Below, in pieces: positions 1 through 8,129 of a DNA stretch of 56,426 nucleotides (the stretch's first letter is position 1; each line of letters starts with the position of its first letter). A program made the translations under genes and the position numbers. The notes under the pieces are model-generated. The model searched no databases, was not told where the DNA came from, and saw only the letters and a program-made list of their open reading frames with translations. Origin of the DNA: a virus. The stretch lies in IMG/VR virus record IMGVR_UViG_3300020408_000007, positions 1 through 56,426 of that record, one strand, 5' to 3'.

Positions 1-232
1 TTAATGGTTCAGCGTTATTTAAATTAGTTAGCTCTCTATCTACTAATGCCCAAGTGATACCCTTGTCTTGCCAAACCTTAGGGTCACTTGATAACATCGC
101 AGAACCATTTTTATCTACGCCTGTTACAAGTCGAAAGGCTGCATCAAAAGATTGTGCGCTCGTAGGCTCACCGTACAGTACGAACTGGCAGTCTGGGTCT
201 AGTGCTAAAATTGCTTCTGATACTGTTGCCAT
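1..232 (-). CDS. Small late protein, 3' end cut by window edge
   Basis: An ATG at 232 opens a frame that stays open for 77 codons and runs off the left edge, so the C-terminus is missing. The visible N-terminus starts MATVSEAILALDPDCQFVLY and is acidic and soluble, with no membrane segment. It follows the fibre gene upstream by 3 nt and belongs to the same late operon. The opening is faintly like short phage proteins of the XkdW type next to tail-fibre genes, but I do not assign a family. Confidence 0.6.
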   Translation of the reverse strand, partial: MATVSEAILALDPDCQFVLYGEPTSAQSFDAAFRLVTGVDKNGSAMLSSDPKVWQDKGITWALVDRELTNLNNAEPL

Positions 233-235
233 AAT

Positions 236-745
236 TTAACCTACAAACCTAAATGTTGCCCAATTATAGGGAACATGACTAGAATCAACCGTGCTTGAGT
301 AAAAATTTTTAGTGTGTTCAGGCTTAAAATACAGTTCATCGTTTGCAGAGCATTCTATGGTAAAAGAAGCCCCCGCAATTGCACGGGCGTTAGTGTAAAA
401 TCGAGTTAGTTTTGCCTCAGTGCCGCCGCTATTTCTTACAGGGAATATTCCATAGGCATCACTGTTGTTTTCAGTTAAAGAAGCAAGTTCAACTTGGTAT
501 AACCCCGCCACAGGACAGGTAAATTTATAGGTAGAAGTGTTAAAATGATTGCCATTATTCACAACAGCGACAGAAAAATCTAATATGGCATTAGCTGCTT
601 TTGATACATAGGAGTTTGAAGCGGCAAAAGTAACAAAAGCGTAGGGAATTACAGGTCTTGAAACCCTGCCACTGCTGTCAATCGACAGCGCGGTGTTCGA
701 GTTCGTTGGGTCTTGGATTTCGGTGACTTTTAATATGCTAGTCAT
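236..745 (-). CDS. C1q-like tail-fibre/adhesin protein (copy 1)
   Basis: 169 aa. A short N-terminal head reads MTSILKVTEIQDP, then LSIDSSGRV. The rest resembles a C1q/TNF-like jelly roll: an N-terminal strand rich in small residues, then HFNTSTYKFTCPVAGLYQVE, the usual 'F-x-Y-x-x-P-x-x-G-x-Y' core, and a C-terminal ATFRFVG strand. C1q-like domains trimerise and often form receptor-binding tips. The same head recurs in the genes starting at 1246, 4907 and 5450, so this is one member of a paralogous array at the end of the late operon. Role in host binding is inferred. Confidence 0.75.
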   Translation of the reverse strand: MTSILKVTEIQDPTNSNTALSIDSSGRVSRPVIPYAFVTFAASNSYVSKAANAILDFSVAVVNNGNHFNTSTYKFTCPVAGLYQVELASLTENNSDAYGIFPVRNSGGTEAKLTRFYTNARAIAGASFTIECSANDELYFKPEHTKNFYSSTVDSSHVPYNWATFRFVG

Positions 746-754
746 CTTGTTCTC

Positions 755-1246
755 TTATCCTATCAAATACCCAGAAAATATTGTATCAGCGGCTGCCGCA
801 AAGTAATCAGCAGCTCCGCCAGAAGTCACAGTAAGCTCATCCCCTGCGGCAAGAGCATGTATTGCTGAAAAGGATATATTGCCATAACCTGTTGAAGATA
901 CTTCTTCAAAGTATCCTCTTTGGATTCTTGTGCCGTTTTTCTTAAGCTCAATATTTATGCTTTCATTTCCACTCGTATCATCACGAACAACTCCAAAATG
1001 CACTGCAATAAAATAGTTGCCGCTTACAGGAACAACATATTTATAGTTTGTTGTATCAAAAGCATTTCCCACATTTATTGTAGTATTGTCGTATGGAATA
1101 GGACTTGTGGTTTGATAATTGCCGTCATCAGCGTAAGCGTGAAAAGCTGGTGTTGCTGGTTTGAACACACGCCCACTGCTATCAATGGACAGCGCGGCTG
1201 TGCCGCTGGAGTTCTGGATGTTATCAACTTTGACTATGCTAGTCAT
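755..1246 (-). CDS. C1q-like tail-fibre/adhesin protein (copy 2)
   Basis: 163 aa with head MTSIVKVDNIQNSSGTAALS and IDSSGRV, then a C1q-like fold with FDTTNYKYVVPVSGNYFIAV in the middle and FSGYLIG at the end. The ending closely matches the 4404-4907 protein (FSGYLVG). It overlaps the start of the preceding fibre gene (1243-1788) by 4 nt, typical of translational coupling. Probable trimeric surface-exposed fibre tip; partner and receptor unknown. Confidence 0.78.
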   Translation of the reverse strand: MTSIVKVDNIQNSSGTAALSIDSSGRVFKPATPAFHAYADDGNYQTTSPIPYDNTTINVGNAFDTTNYKYVVPVSGNYFIAVHFGVVRDDTSGNESINIELKKNGTRIQRGYFEEVSSTGYGNISFSAIHALAAGDELTVTSGGAADYFAAAADTIFSGYLIG

Positions 1247-1788
1247 CCGCCAATCTCCATAACAGTAAGTGTTGATACACCGCGAGCATCATAACCACCT
1301 GAATTATTTAAATCTCTATGGGTTCTATTAATATGGCATGAGTGACTTTGATCTGCTCTTGTAGCAAATTGAACTTTATAAGTAACAGTAGATGCAGTAT
1401 TAGGTGAATCAAGATGTTGGGCTGAAAGAAATAACATTTGATAAGCACTTGAGCCTATAATATTAGAAGAAAAACTAAAGCTACTTGTACTTCTAGTAAA
1501 TGAAGCCGATCCATCAGGAAGATGAATAGCTGTTCCGTTTCTTACAAATCTACAAAAATTAAAATACGAGTCGCTACTTGCTGCTATACAGCAAGACAAA
1601 AGAAATTTAGAGCTAGATGATTTTGGTGTTATGCTTATGCTCAGATTTGTAATATCTGTAAATGAACTACTAGTTGAAGTTTGAGTTCCAGTAAAATTTA
1701 CAGATTGAATATTAATAATATGACCCGGAATTTCCACCCCGTTGTTTGTGGTCTTCTCATTTATTGTATCTACAAATAATGTTGACAT
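1243..1788 (-). CDS. Beta-rich tail-fibre protein, 'ITPxSSSSK' family (copy 1)
   Basis: 181 aa, Ser/Thr-rich and predicted all-beta. It begins MSTLFVDTINEKTTNNGVEI and carries SISITPKSSSSKFLL, HLDSPNTASTVTYKVQF and a C-terminal STLTVMEIGG. The same signposts occur in the 3066-3536 protein (ATITPSSTSSKILV, LDSPSTTSATTYRLRF, IIILKEIAG), so the two are paralogues of a family different from the C1q-like set. Likely a fibre or spike component; this is inferred from neighbours and composition. Confidence 0.68.
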   Translation of the reverse strand: MSTLFVDTINEKTTNNGVEIPGHIINIQSVNFTGTQTSTSSSFTDITNLSISITPKSSSSKFLLSCCIAASSDSYFNFCRFVRNGTAIHLPDGSASFTRSTSSFSFSSNIIGSSAYQMLFLSAQHLDSPNTASTVTYKVQFATRADQSHSCHINRTHRDLNNSGGYDARGVSTLTVMEIGG

Positions 1789-1796
1789 GACTTAGC

Positions 1797-2330
1797 CTAT
1801 TTAATCTTAGTTATTTGAACTTGAGTAAAAATAGAACCATCTAGCCCAGAAACTTGACTGTTGGTTGCTACCCCAAATCCATATTGAGAAAAAGTACTTT
1901 CAGTAAAATGTCTTACTTTATAAGTTGTATTTGATGTTGGGGTCACTACAGCATAACCTGTTGAAACAGAATGACCGTTATAAGTGCTAACCGCGTAAAC
2001 ACTTGCGCCACGCGAAACTACAGCAGAGTTTGTAACATCATAAAGCTGTGCTTGATTTCTATTAACTTTATATGCTGGACAACTATAAATAATACTGTAA
2101 GTTCCAGCACCTAAAATAAATTGATTAGATGATATTGTTACAATGTTGTCTGGGTCATGTAGTTTTGTGTTTAAATCTCTATCATTTACTGTGTTTGCCG
2201 TAGACGCCCCACCATCTGCATTATACGCTTTTTTGTCAGCTATAATAGCTACAGAATAACTATGCACATCTACCTTTGCAGCGGTTCCCGACGCAGTTTT
2301 TATCTGGTCTACATTTAGTATCGAAGCCAT
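1797..2330 (-). CDS. Beta-rich tail-fibre protein, 'RDLNTKLxDPDNI' family (copy 1)
   Basis: 177 aa. Head MASILNVDQIKTASGTAA is of the shared fibre-attachment type. The body contains NDRDLNTKLHDPDNIVTISS and NQFILGAGTYSI, QLYDVTNSAVV and a C-terminal FTQVQITKIK. Almost the same body forms the C-terminal half of the 3546-4400 protein, and the nucleotide sequence is visibly similar there too, implying a recent duplication with a different N-terminal adaptor. Probably an adhesin domain. Confidence 0.72.
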   Translation of the reverse strand: MASILNVDQIKTASGTAAKVDVHSYSVAIIADKKAYNADGGASTANTVNDRDLNTKLHDPDNIVTISSNQFILGAGTYSIIYSCPAYKVNRNQAQLYDVTNSAVVSRGASVYAVSTYNGHSVSTGYAVVTPTSNTTYKVRHFTESTFSQYGFGVATNSQVSGLDGSIFTQVQITKIK

Positions 2331-2337
2331 CTGCGCC

Positions 2338-3066
2338 TCACAGTATTGTTAGATTACCACTTACGGTAATTGTAGTTGATGAATCTATGGTCAGCGGACC
2401 AATAGCTAATGCGTTCTTGGTTGATGCTATTGTAGTATCTTCGTCTACTGTTTGTCCATTGGTTCGGAATACAGCCGTATCAACCGTGGTGTTTGTAGTC
2501 TGAAATTGTGTTGCTGTAATCTCAGCCGCAAATGTACCGCCGCTAGACTTGCTGACTGTATCAGTCACAGTAAAAGCACGGAAGGCGCGGATGACTAACT
2601 CATCGTTTACCGCTGCACCAGAACCAAGTGTGATCGTATCACCATTGCTGGCGGTAAAGTCTGAACTGTCAAGATGCACACCGTTTAGGTATACGTCCAC
2701 ATCGTTACCAGAGAAGGCCAGTATTGCACCGTTAGCATCTGCACCTGTAAACGCAGTCTGACTTGCTGTTGCTGTGTACTTGAACAACTGCATACCAAAG
2801 CTGGTAGGCTGATCTACAGCACGACCAAAGTAGCGAACCTGTATTACATCGCCATTAGCTGGCGCAGAAGAGAAGGTTAGTGTCGTGCCTTGCGCTGTAT
2901 ACGCCTTGCCTATCCCTGGCTCTTGAATGACGTTACCAATAACAACCATAATAGCTTCTCCACTGACAACGCTTTGCGCCAGCGTAAACGCAGTTGCGCT
3001 TCCAGTGCCTGTAAAGGTCTGAAAGCTGATGTCACCTACGTTTGGGTCAATACCTATATATGCCAT
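2338..3066 (-). CDS. Tail-fibre adaptor/connector protein
   Basis: 242 aa. The N-terminal ~90 residues, with FTGTGSATAFTLAQSV, QEPGIGKAYTAQGTTLTF and an IQVRYFGRA strand, match a recurrent phage tail-fibre head module that is also present in the 3546-4400 protein. A second similar module follows near residues 95-165 (FKYTATASQTAFTG, VYLNGVHLD). The C-terminus (IASTKNALAIGPLTIDSSTT) is shared with the 70-aa protein at 5443-5655. It therefore looks like a chimera of modules shuffled within this cluster. Stop and start overlap with the upstream gene at 3066. Confidence 0.7.
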   Translation of the reverse strand: MAYIGIDPNVGDISFQTFTGTGSATAFTLAQSVVSGEAIMVVIGNVIQEPGIGKAYTAQGTTLTFSSAPANGDVIQVRYFGRAVDQPTSFGMQLFKYTATASQTAFTGADANGAILAFSGNDVDVYLNGVHLDSSDFTASNGDTITLGSGAAVNDELVIRAFRAFTVTDTVSKSSGGTFAAEITATQFQTTNTTVDTAVFRTNGQTVDEDTTIASTKNALAIGPLTIDSSTTITVSGNLTIL

Positions 3067-3536
3067 TAGCCTGCAATCTCTTTAAGTATTATTATTTGGG
3101 AAGAGCCACCACTGCCAGTTCCCCAACCATGAAAAACAGAGTTTGAACCATTCATGCTCTTGAACCTAAGTCTATAAGTTGTTGCGCTAGTTGTAGACGG
3201 GCTGTCTAAAAAATTAATTACCATTGGTTGCCAACCACCAGTTTGTTGGTTTGCTTGAAAAATTTCACCTGTATTTAAATCTACACCAGAACCTCCACTT
3301 ATGGTTCTGTTTAGGCCGTACAATCCTATGTCACCACTTGAAGAGGTGTAAGACTGAGTTGAAATTGTTACCAATATCTTGCTTGAAGTTGAAGAAGGTG
3401 TGATGGTTGCCACTAAACTTGTGTCGCTAAGAGATGTGTTAGCTGTACTCTCTTGGGTATTTGTCAAAACCTGTTGAACCACTTGCAACACAGAGCCAGC
3501 GGGTAAAGAGCTTGTTTGTATTTTGCTTAATGGCAT
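3066..3536 (-). CDS. Beta-rich tail-fibre protein, 'ITPxSxSSK' family (copy 2)
   Basis: 156 aa, starting MPLSKIQTSSLPAGSVLQVV. The head with 'SKIQTSSLPAGSV' is a common start of phage fibre proteins. The body shares ATITPSSTSSKILV, FLDSPSTTSATTYRLRF and the C-terminal IIILKEIAG with the 1243-1788 protein. No catalytic motif is seen. Probable adhesin/fibre tip in the shuffled array. Confidence 0.68.
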   Translation of the reverse strand: MPLSKIQTSSLPAGSVLQVVQQVLTNTQESTANTSLSDTSLVATITPSSTSSKILVTISTQSYTSSSGDIGLYGLNRTISGGSGVDLNTGEIFQANQQTGGWQPMVINFLDSPSTTSATTYRLRFKSMNGSNSVFHGWGTGSGGSSQIIILKEIAG

Positions 3537-3545
3537 TTCAAACTC

Positions 3546-4400
3546 CTATCCCATCTTTGTAATCTTGACTTGAGTATAAATACTATCCACGCCAGAGAGT
3601 GATGCGTTCACTCCCAGCCCGTTGCTGCTTTTTCCTGATTCTATATAATGAACAATCTTGTAGGTAGTGTTTGAAGTTATAACGACTCTGGCATAACCAA
3701 AACTAGAACCATATCCACCATTAGTGCCGTGTGAATATTCCATAGAGCCATATTGAACTGATGCACTATTTGTTACATCGTAGAGTTGAGCAATGTGCCT
3801 ATCTCCAAAATAGGAGGGTGCAGAAAATTCTATAATATACGTTCCTGCACCTAATATAAATTGGTTAGATGATATTGTGACAATGTTATCAGGGTCGAAT
3901 AGTTTAGTGTTTAAGTCCCTGTTGTTTCCGCCACTGCCCCATGATATTGATGTACCCCCGCTTGTACTGTTAGATTTTACATCAGCTATAACTGCCACAG
4001 AGATCGGGGTCTGAGCCGCCCCGCTTGCTAACTTATCAGATGTTACAGCATCATCAGCTATCTTCGCTGTAGTCACCGCACTAGCCGCCAGCTTCGCAGT
4101 TGTAATAGAAAGATCTGGTGCTTCCAGACGTGTAGTTACTTCTGCCTGACCACGGTAGATAACGTACACATTGCCTGTACCAGAAGGCGGAGCTTCATCA
4201 AACGTCAGGGTAGTTCCTGTGGCTGTGTATGATTTACCAGATCCAGGCTCCTGTTGCACGTTGCCAACAAATACTTCTAGCTCCTCACCAGTGTTCACGG
4301 CGCGGTTAAGTGTGAACGCGGTCGCCGAACCTGTGCCGTTGAAGGATTGGCTTGTCGTCTTTGTTAACTGTTTATTTGGTTGTGCGCCTATGTATGCCAT
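3546..4400 (-). CDS. Tail-fibre protein: adaptor head fused to duplicated adhesin domain
   Basis: 284 aa and two-part. Residues ~1-95 are the FNGTGSATAFTLNRAV / QEPGSGKSYTATGTTLTF adaptor seen in the 2338-3066 protein. A repetitive linker follows (TTAKLAASAVTTAKIADDAV), the triple-helical-looking 'AKIADxAVT' repeat typical of phage fibres. Residues ~140-284 are a near copy of the 1797-2330 adhesin body (RDLNTKLFDPDNIVTISSNQ). It is the clearest example of domain swapping in the cluster. Confidence 0.75.
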   Translation of the reverse strand: MAYIGAQPNKQLTKTTSQSFNGTGSATAFTLNRAVNTGEELEVFVGNVQQEPGSGKSYTATGTTLTFDEAPPSGTGNVYVIYRGQAEVTTRLEAPDLSITTAKLAASAVTTAKIADDAVTSDKLASGAAQTPISVAVIADVKSNSTSGGTSISWGSGGNNRDLNTKLFDPDNIVTISSNQFILGAGTYIIEFSAPSYFGDRHIAQLYDVTNSASVQYGSMEYSHGTNGGYGSSFGYARVVITSNTTYKIVHYIESGKSSNGLGVNASLSGVDSIYTQVKITKMG

Positions 4401-4403
4401 TTC

Positions 4404-4907
4404 TTAGCCCACCAAATATCCGCTAAACTGACCATAGGCTTCAAAGTCCCAGCTTGTGTCACCCCCAACATACACTAGATTTGTGATTGCCACATTTGCG
4501 GCAAGTTCAAATATCCCTGAATATGTCATTGAGTGATGTGGACCTTCATTAGATTCAATAACATAAGCCTGAGCATTAGTTGCGACAGTGCCGTCAAAAG
4601 CTATGTTTGTAATTATGTAAATTCCTGAATTAGCGTGATCTATTCTCATGTTATAGTTAATGTGATATAGGCCAGCGACAGGCGTTGTATATGCGTAAGT
4701 GCTGGTATTAAAATTCCCGTCATTTATGATGGCGGTATTCCACGGACAGGTTATATACGCATTTTGTGTGGTTTGTGCGGCTGTCCCTGTTCTACCCGCA
4801 GACCATACTGGCCTAGCAGGAGTAAGAACATGCCCACTACTATCAATGGTTATAGCATCTGTGCCGTTGGTGTGTTGTATGGTCTGTACGCCTAGTTCTG
4901 ATGCCAT
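4404..4907 (-). CDS. C1q-like tail-fibre/adhesin protein (copy 3)
   Basis: 167 aa. Head MASELGVQTIQHTNGTDAIT, then IDSSGHV, is equivalent to the other copies. The body shows NFNTSTYAYTTPVAGLYHIN and a C-terminal FEAYGQFSGYLVG. Probable trimer-forming C1q-like jelly roll. Spacing to neighbours is only a few bases on either side. Confidence 0.77.
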   Translation of the reverse strand: MASELGVQTIQHTNGTDAITIDSSGHVLTPARPVWSAGRTGTAAQTTQNAYITCPWNTAIINDGNFNTSTYAYTTPVAGLYHINYNMRIDHANSGIYIITNIAFDGTVATNAQAYVIESNEGPHHSMTYSGIFELAANVAITNLVYVGGDTSWDFEAYGQFSGYLVG

Positions 4908-4910
4908 AAC

Positions 4911-5450
4911 TTACCCCACCTTAAACATAGATACATATGTATCATTGTTAATACTGACATTGGAATCCCCAGAGTGTTGATAAAACCAAGCCAAAAACAA
5001 TCCAGAAGTTAAATACAGCATTCCTGTTGCGGTAAACGCATCGTATGACGTATTACCACTGCCTTGAGTTAATGTTCTAGCATACGTAATTCCAGTGCTG
5101 GTTCCTGAAGAATCAGTTGATTCAAAATTCATATAATAATAAGAGCCAGCGAAACTATCCAGTCTGCCGTCAATACCATAGAAGTAATAACCAGTTGCAG
5201 GGATAGTTATTACACCAGTGCTAATGTTTAAAACAGTGCCTCCCGCACCATCAGTATTAAACCCTCCTGCACCGGGAACTGCATATTGACTAAACCTTGT
5301 TCCACCCGATGTAATAGTTTGAGTTGGGTTTATCTTAGCGCGAAAACCAACTGGACTACCTTGACTTAATCGACTGTTGCTATCGATAGTTAACGCAGAC
5401 GCAGCAGAGGTCTTGCCATGTATTTCATCTACAAGAATACGACTAGACAA
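4911..5450 (-). CDS. C1q-like tail-fibre/adhesin protein (copy 4, divergent)
   Basis: 179 aa. Head MSSRILVDEIHGKTSAASAL then TIDSNSRL is a divergent version of the shared attachment head. The body has a C1q-like pattern (GVITIPATGYYFYGIDGRL) rich in Gly, Ser and Tyr, ending NDTYVSMFKVG. Its start overlaps the 5443-5655 gene by 8 nt. Function as a receptor-binding tip is inferred. Confidence 0.7.
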   Translation of the reverse strand: MSSRILVDEIHGKTSAASALTIDSNSRLSQGSPVGFRAKINPTQTITSGGTRFSQYAVPGAGGFNTDGAGGTVLNISTGVITIPATGYYFYGIDGRLDSFAGSYYYMNFESTDSSGTSTGITYARTLTQGSGNTSYDAFTATGMLYLTSGLFLAWFYQHSGDSNVSINNDTYVSMFKVG

Positions 5451-5655
5451 CGGTTAGCACTCCATTAACAGTGATTGTAGCGGAGATGGTTATCGGCCCA
5501 AACGCCCCTGCGTTTTCTGTAGAGGCCACAGTCAGGTCGCTAGTAATGCTAGTAGCGTTTGTGCGAAACGGGTTAGTGGTGGTTGATGCTGCAATATCTA
5601 CGTTAGAAACACCGCCGTCTTTTATCTGATTTGTATTAATCGTGCTAAGTGCCAT
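5443..5655 (-). CDS. Small fibre-associated protein
   Basis: 70 aa, starting MALSTINTNQIKDGGVSNVD. Its C-terminal third (VASTENAGAFGPITISATIT) is the same short beta module that ends the 2338-3066 protein. It could be a free-standing fibre tail piece or a remnant of a longer fibre that kept only head and tail modules. It is coupled to both neighbours by short overlaps. Confidence 0.6.
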   Translation of the reverse strand: MALSTINTNQIKDGGVSNVDIAASTTTNPFRTNATSITSDLTVASTENAGAFGPITISATITVNGVLTVV

Positions 5656-5984
5656 TAGGTAATCTCCAATACAGACAGTGTAACATCTGCTGCTGACGCT
5701 TGACTTGCTGTTATTCTCAAAATGTCGGAAGCATTCATCACAATTTTTTGATCGCCGCCAACCGCCACTAATGACGAGCCAACAGGGACAATAGCTGACT
5801 TTACAATGTGTACATTGTCGCCATCGTTATTGATTAGCTGTACATTTACTGTGATTGAAACCGCCAATATGTTAGCTATGTTCAAGCCGATTATTGTTGT
5901 TTCAGTCGCGCTGGGGCAGGTGTAGACATCGGCGTTTCCAGTGCCTACCGCCGTATCTGTGAAAGTCTTAAACGCATTTGCCAT
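5655..5984 (-). CDS. Small beta-rich virion protein
   Basis: 109 aa, starting MANAFKTFTDTAVGTGNADV. All-beta by sequence pattern, with SSLVAVGGDQKIVMNASDIL near the C-terminus. This type of ~100-residue protein is common beside tail genes in marine phages and is often uncharacterised. No motif supports a catalytic role; likely tail or fibre decoration. Confidence 0.6.
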   Translation of the reverse strand: MANAFKTFTDTAVGTGNADVYTCPSATETTIIGLNIANILAVSITVNVQLINNDGDNVHIVKSAIVPVGSSLVAVGGDQKIVMNASDILRITASQASAADVTLSVLEIT

Positions 5985-5988
5985 GTCA

Positions 5989-6369
5989 CTATCCTAACGC
6001 TATTGCGAACGCCAACGCATTCGGGTCTTGCTCTGTAAAGTTCTGCGCTACATTACTTGCATTATTAAATATCATCTTCTCTGCTGGCAACGTACAGAAG
6101 ATGGTGCGGGTGCCTGATGTCCAACTAACAGCGGCATCAGAATTACTAGACTGCAAAATTGTGGTACGGGCCAAGGTTGTACCAGATGCAGTATAGGTGC
6201 CGATACCTATTTCAAAGTCAGTTCCGTCTGTACAGCAATAGTATGTAGTGTTTGTATTACCTATCTGGCTGAAAGCCTCAAAACCACCTACAGCACCAGC
6301 AAGCGTATAAGTGCCTGTGCCAGTGGTAGTTGTAGTTTCTTTTATGCGGTCTTTCAGAACAAGGGCCAT
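5989..6369 (-). CDS. Tail-fibre-associated protein, 'LKDRIKET' type
   Basis: 126 aa. The conserved start MALVLKDRIKETTTTTGTGT, then LAGAVGGFEAF, IGIGTYTASGTTLARTTIL and SGTRTIFCTLPAEK, is a pattern I recognise from a widespread phage virion protein family next to fibre genes. Adjacent Cys-Cys at YYCCTD is unusual. Structural role inferred; exact location in the tail unknown. Confidence 0.68.
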   Translation of the reverse strand: MALVLKDRIKETTTTTGTGTYTLAGAVGGFEAFSQIGNTNTTYYCCTDGTDFEIGIGTYTASGTTLARTTILQSSNSDAAVSWTSGTRTIFCTLPAEKMIFNNASNVAQNFTEQDPNALAFAIALG

Positions 6370-6809
6370 TACTTCAATTCAATAGTTAAGTTGTTTGAGT
6401 TAATACGAAAAACATCACCTGTAGCGATTGTTTTTGAAGCATCTAACGCACCAATAAACAATATGTTTCCACCACTTGAGGCATCTGCAATAAAGGCATG
6501 TGTAACTACATTTGTTGTTCCTGTGGATGCCGGAAACTCAAAGTTGTTAGTGTTTTTTATTGTCTGCTGATCTGTGCTAGAACTTGCTAAAGTCCAATCT
6601 GCCGCAACAATTTGCTTTCTTGTATAACTACCAAAAGTGGCTTCAGTCAAAGAGCCAGCTTCTGCGTCAGAAACAGCGGTTGCTAGTCCAACATAAATGC
6701 TGTCTCCTGGTGAAGCAAAAGTTGTACCACTAATAGCGGCATTGTTTTTAAAAATAAAATTGAGCAGTCGATGCTCAAGATACGTGGTTGCTGCGTTACT
6801 CGTTGCCAT
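6369..6809 (-). CDS. Putative tail/fibre protein
   Basis: 146 aa. N-terminus ATTYLEHRLLNFIFKNN followed by SIYVGLATAV, SYTRKQIVAADW and a C-terminal VFRINSNNLTIEL. The order 'LxxxLLNxxF...YVGL...A' recurs in short tail proteins of many phages. It overlaps the 5989-6369 gene start by one base. Probable structural protein of the tail tip. Confidence 0.62.
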   Translation of the reverse strand: MATSNAATTYLEHRLLNFIFKNNAAISGTTFASPGDSIYVGLATAVSDAEAGSLTEATFGSYTRKQIVAADWTLASSSTDQQTIKNTNNFEFPASTGTTNVVTHAFIADASSGGNILFIGALDASKTIATGDVFRINSNNLTIELK

Positions 6810-6818
6810 TTGTTACTC

Positions 6819-7466
6819 CTAAGTCCTTGGCTGATCTGGTAAACCTCTACGATATGCGTCTGAGTTTTCTCTAGCTTCTGCTAAATCTTTAAGCCGCATT
6901 AACTCTTGCCCAAATCTTTGTTCATAAAGTTGCATCATATCCTGTTCACCCTTCATGTAAGTATACGCTTCCACGAGTGAACCGTAAAGCAAGGCGTTAG
7001 GAGCATTTTCTCCTAACCAAGATGTCGCAGAATCTGTTCCTGCAGTTATACTTGCTGGTCGATAATAGTAATGTAATTCGACGGTGTAATTGTCATCTGG
7101 GGTGGGGCCGACAATAAAATTATCTATATCAAAAATTCCGTAATATTTGGGAAGTCCGTTTGCCCCAACGTCTAAATGATATTGTTGAACAAAGTTTACG
7201 TCTTTAAAAAGAAGAAAATCTTGTTTTGTTGCGGTAGTAATCTGTAAGGAAAATGGTGCTAAATAATCTAATGGGCAACTTAAAAAAGGGTCGTTTGAAG
7301 ATAAAGCAGATGTAGCGTTTTTACGAAACAACTCCAAATCCACTAATGAAAAAATTCGGTCCTCAACACCTCTTATAAAAATAGGCAAATTGGTGACAAA
7401 AGATGTTTCACTATTGTCTGTGAAATCTTGTATTGCCTGTTTTAGTTGTGCGTATGTAAATGACAT
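6819..7466 (-). CDS. Neck/tail adaptor protein, SU10-type
   Basis: 215 aa, mostly helical with a beta insertion. MSFTYAQLKQAIQDFTDNSE then FVTNLPIFIRGVEDRI and LPKYYGIFDIDNFIVGPTPD fit the phage SU10-type adaptor family, which sits between portal and tail. The C-terminal helix (EQRFGQELMRLKDLAEARE) is also typical. A second adaptor-like protein is encoded at 8705-9373. Confidence 0.7.
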   Translation of the reverse strand: MSFTYAQLKQAIQDFTDNSETSFVTNLPIFIRGVEDRIFSLVDLELFRKNATSALSSNDPFLSCPLDYLAPFSLQITTATKQDFLLFKDVNFVQQYHLDVGANGLPKYYGIFDIDNFIVGPTPDDNYTVELHYYYRPASITAGTDSATSWLGENAPNALLYGSLVEAYTYMKGEQDMMQLYEQRFGQELMRLKDLAEARENSDAYRRGLPDQPRT

Positions 7467-7478
7467 GTTACCCGCTCA

Positions 7479-8129
7479 CTATACTATTGCTATGTTTCCA
7501 ACCATGCCGCCATGCACTGTACACTGATATACTAAAGAAGTGTCACTTGGCTCATGTGGGACAATGAATTGAGTTAGTCCAGTAGTGCTGTTGTAGTTAT
7601 CTGTAACCCCTGTCGTAAAAGCGGAGCCTCCAGCCGCAGTTCGTATCTGCAAAGGATGACTACCAACATGAGAGGTGTTATCGATTAGATAAGTGTGGCC
7701 CTTGTAAAATGTAAAATTAGGGTTATTGCCAGCGGTTGCCCCTGGACCAGAGAATTGATAAGCAGAACCATTTGCTGATGTTGTTGTGTATTTAGTCACA
7801 GGACCAGTGGTTTCATCATTTAATCTAATCCAAACTCCACCATGAGCAAAATACAATCCACCAGTTGCGTGAACGTGAGCTATTGCTCCATGATATGTTG
7901 AAGCACTTGGCAAATCAGTCAGGGCGTTATAGTAGAAAACAATTTTATTTGCCCCAGCACTTACGTCCAATAAACCCGCAGTATTGATAATGTCTGTCAG
8001 CGTTGTCCCGTTGCCCAGCGCATTGTAGATTTCGTTGAAGTTGTCGTTTATCTTATCCGCTCCGGCACGAAGGGTGTCACCTGTACCGTCATTTGCAGCA
8101 GAGCCAATTCCTACTGTTTGTTTTGCCAT
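7479..8129 (-). CDS. Tail protein with C-terminal cupredoxin-like domain
   Basis: 216 aa. The N-terminal ~50 residues (TGDTLRAGADKINDNFNEIY) are a classic phage tail head. The middle contains AIAHVHATGGLYFAHGGVWI, a His-rich strand. The C-terminal ~100 residues look like a small cupredoxin-type beta sandwich: SHPLQI offers one His and YQCTVHGGM offers Cys-x2-His-x2-Met near the last strand, an arrangement close to a type 1 copper site. Metal binding is an inference from the motif. It lies between the two adaptor-type genes. Confidence 0.65.
   Translation of the reverse strand: MAKQTVGIGSAANDGTGDTLRAGADKINDNFNEIYNALGNGTTLTDIINTAGLLDVSAGANKIVFYYNALTDLPSASTYHGAIAHVHATGGLYFAHGGVWIRLNDETTGPVTKYTTTSANGSAYQFSGPGATAGNNPNFTFYKGHTYLIDNTSHVGSHPLQIRTAAGGSAFTTGVTDNYNSTTGLTQFIVPHEPSDTSLVYQCTVHGGMVGNIAIV

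Noticed and set aside
920-1294. Plus-strand 124-codon frame
   Set aside because: Lies antisense inside two C1q-like genes, with no ribosome binding site or sensible protein composition.
236-6809. Diversity-generating retroelement for the fibre array
   Set aside because: No reverse transcriptase gene and no template/variable repeat pair with A-biased differences was seen.
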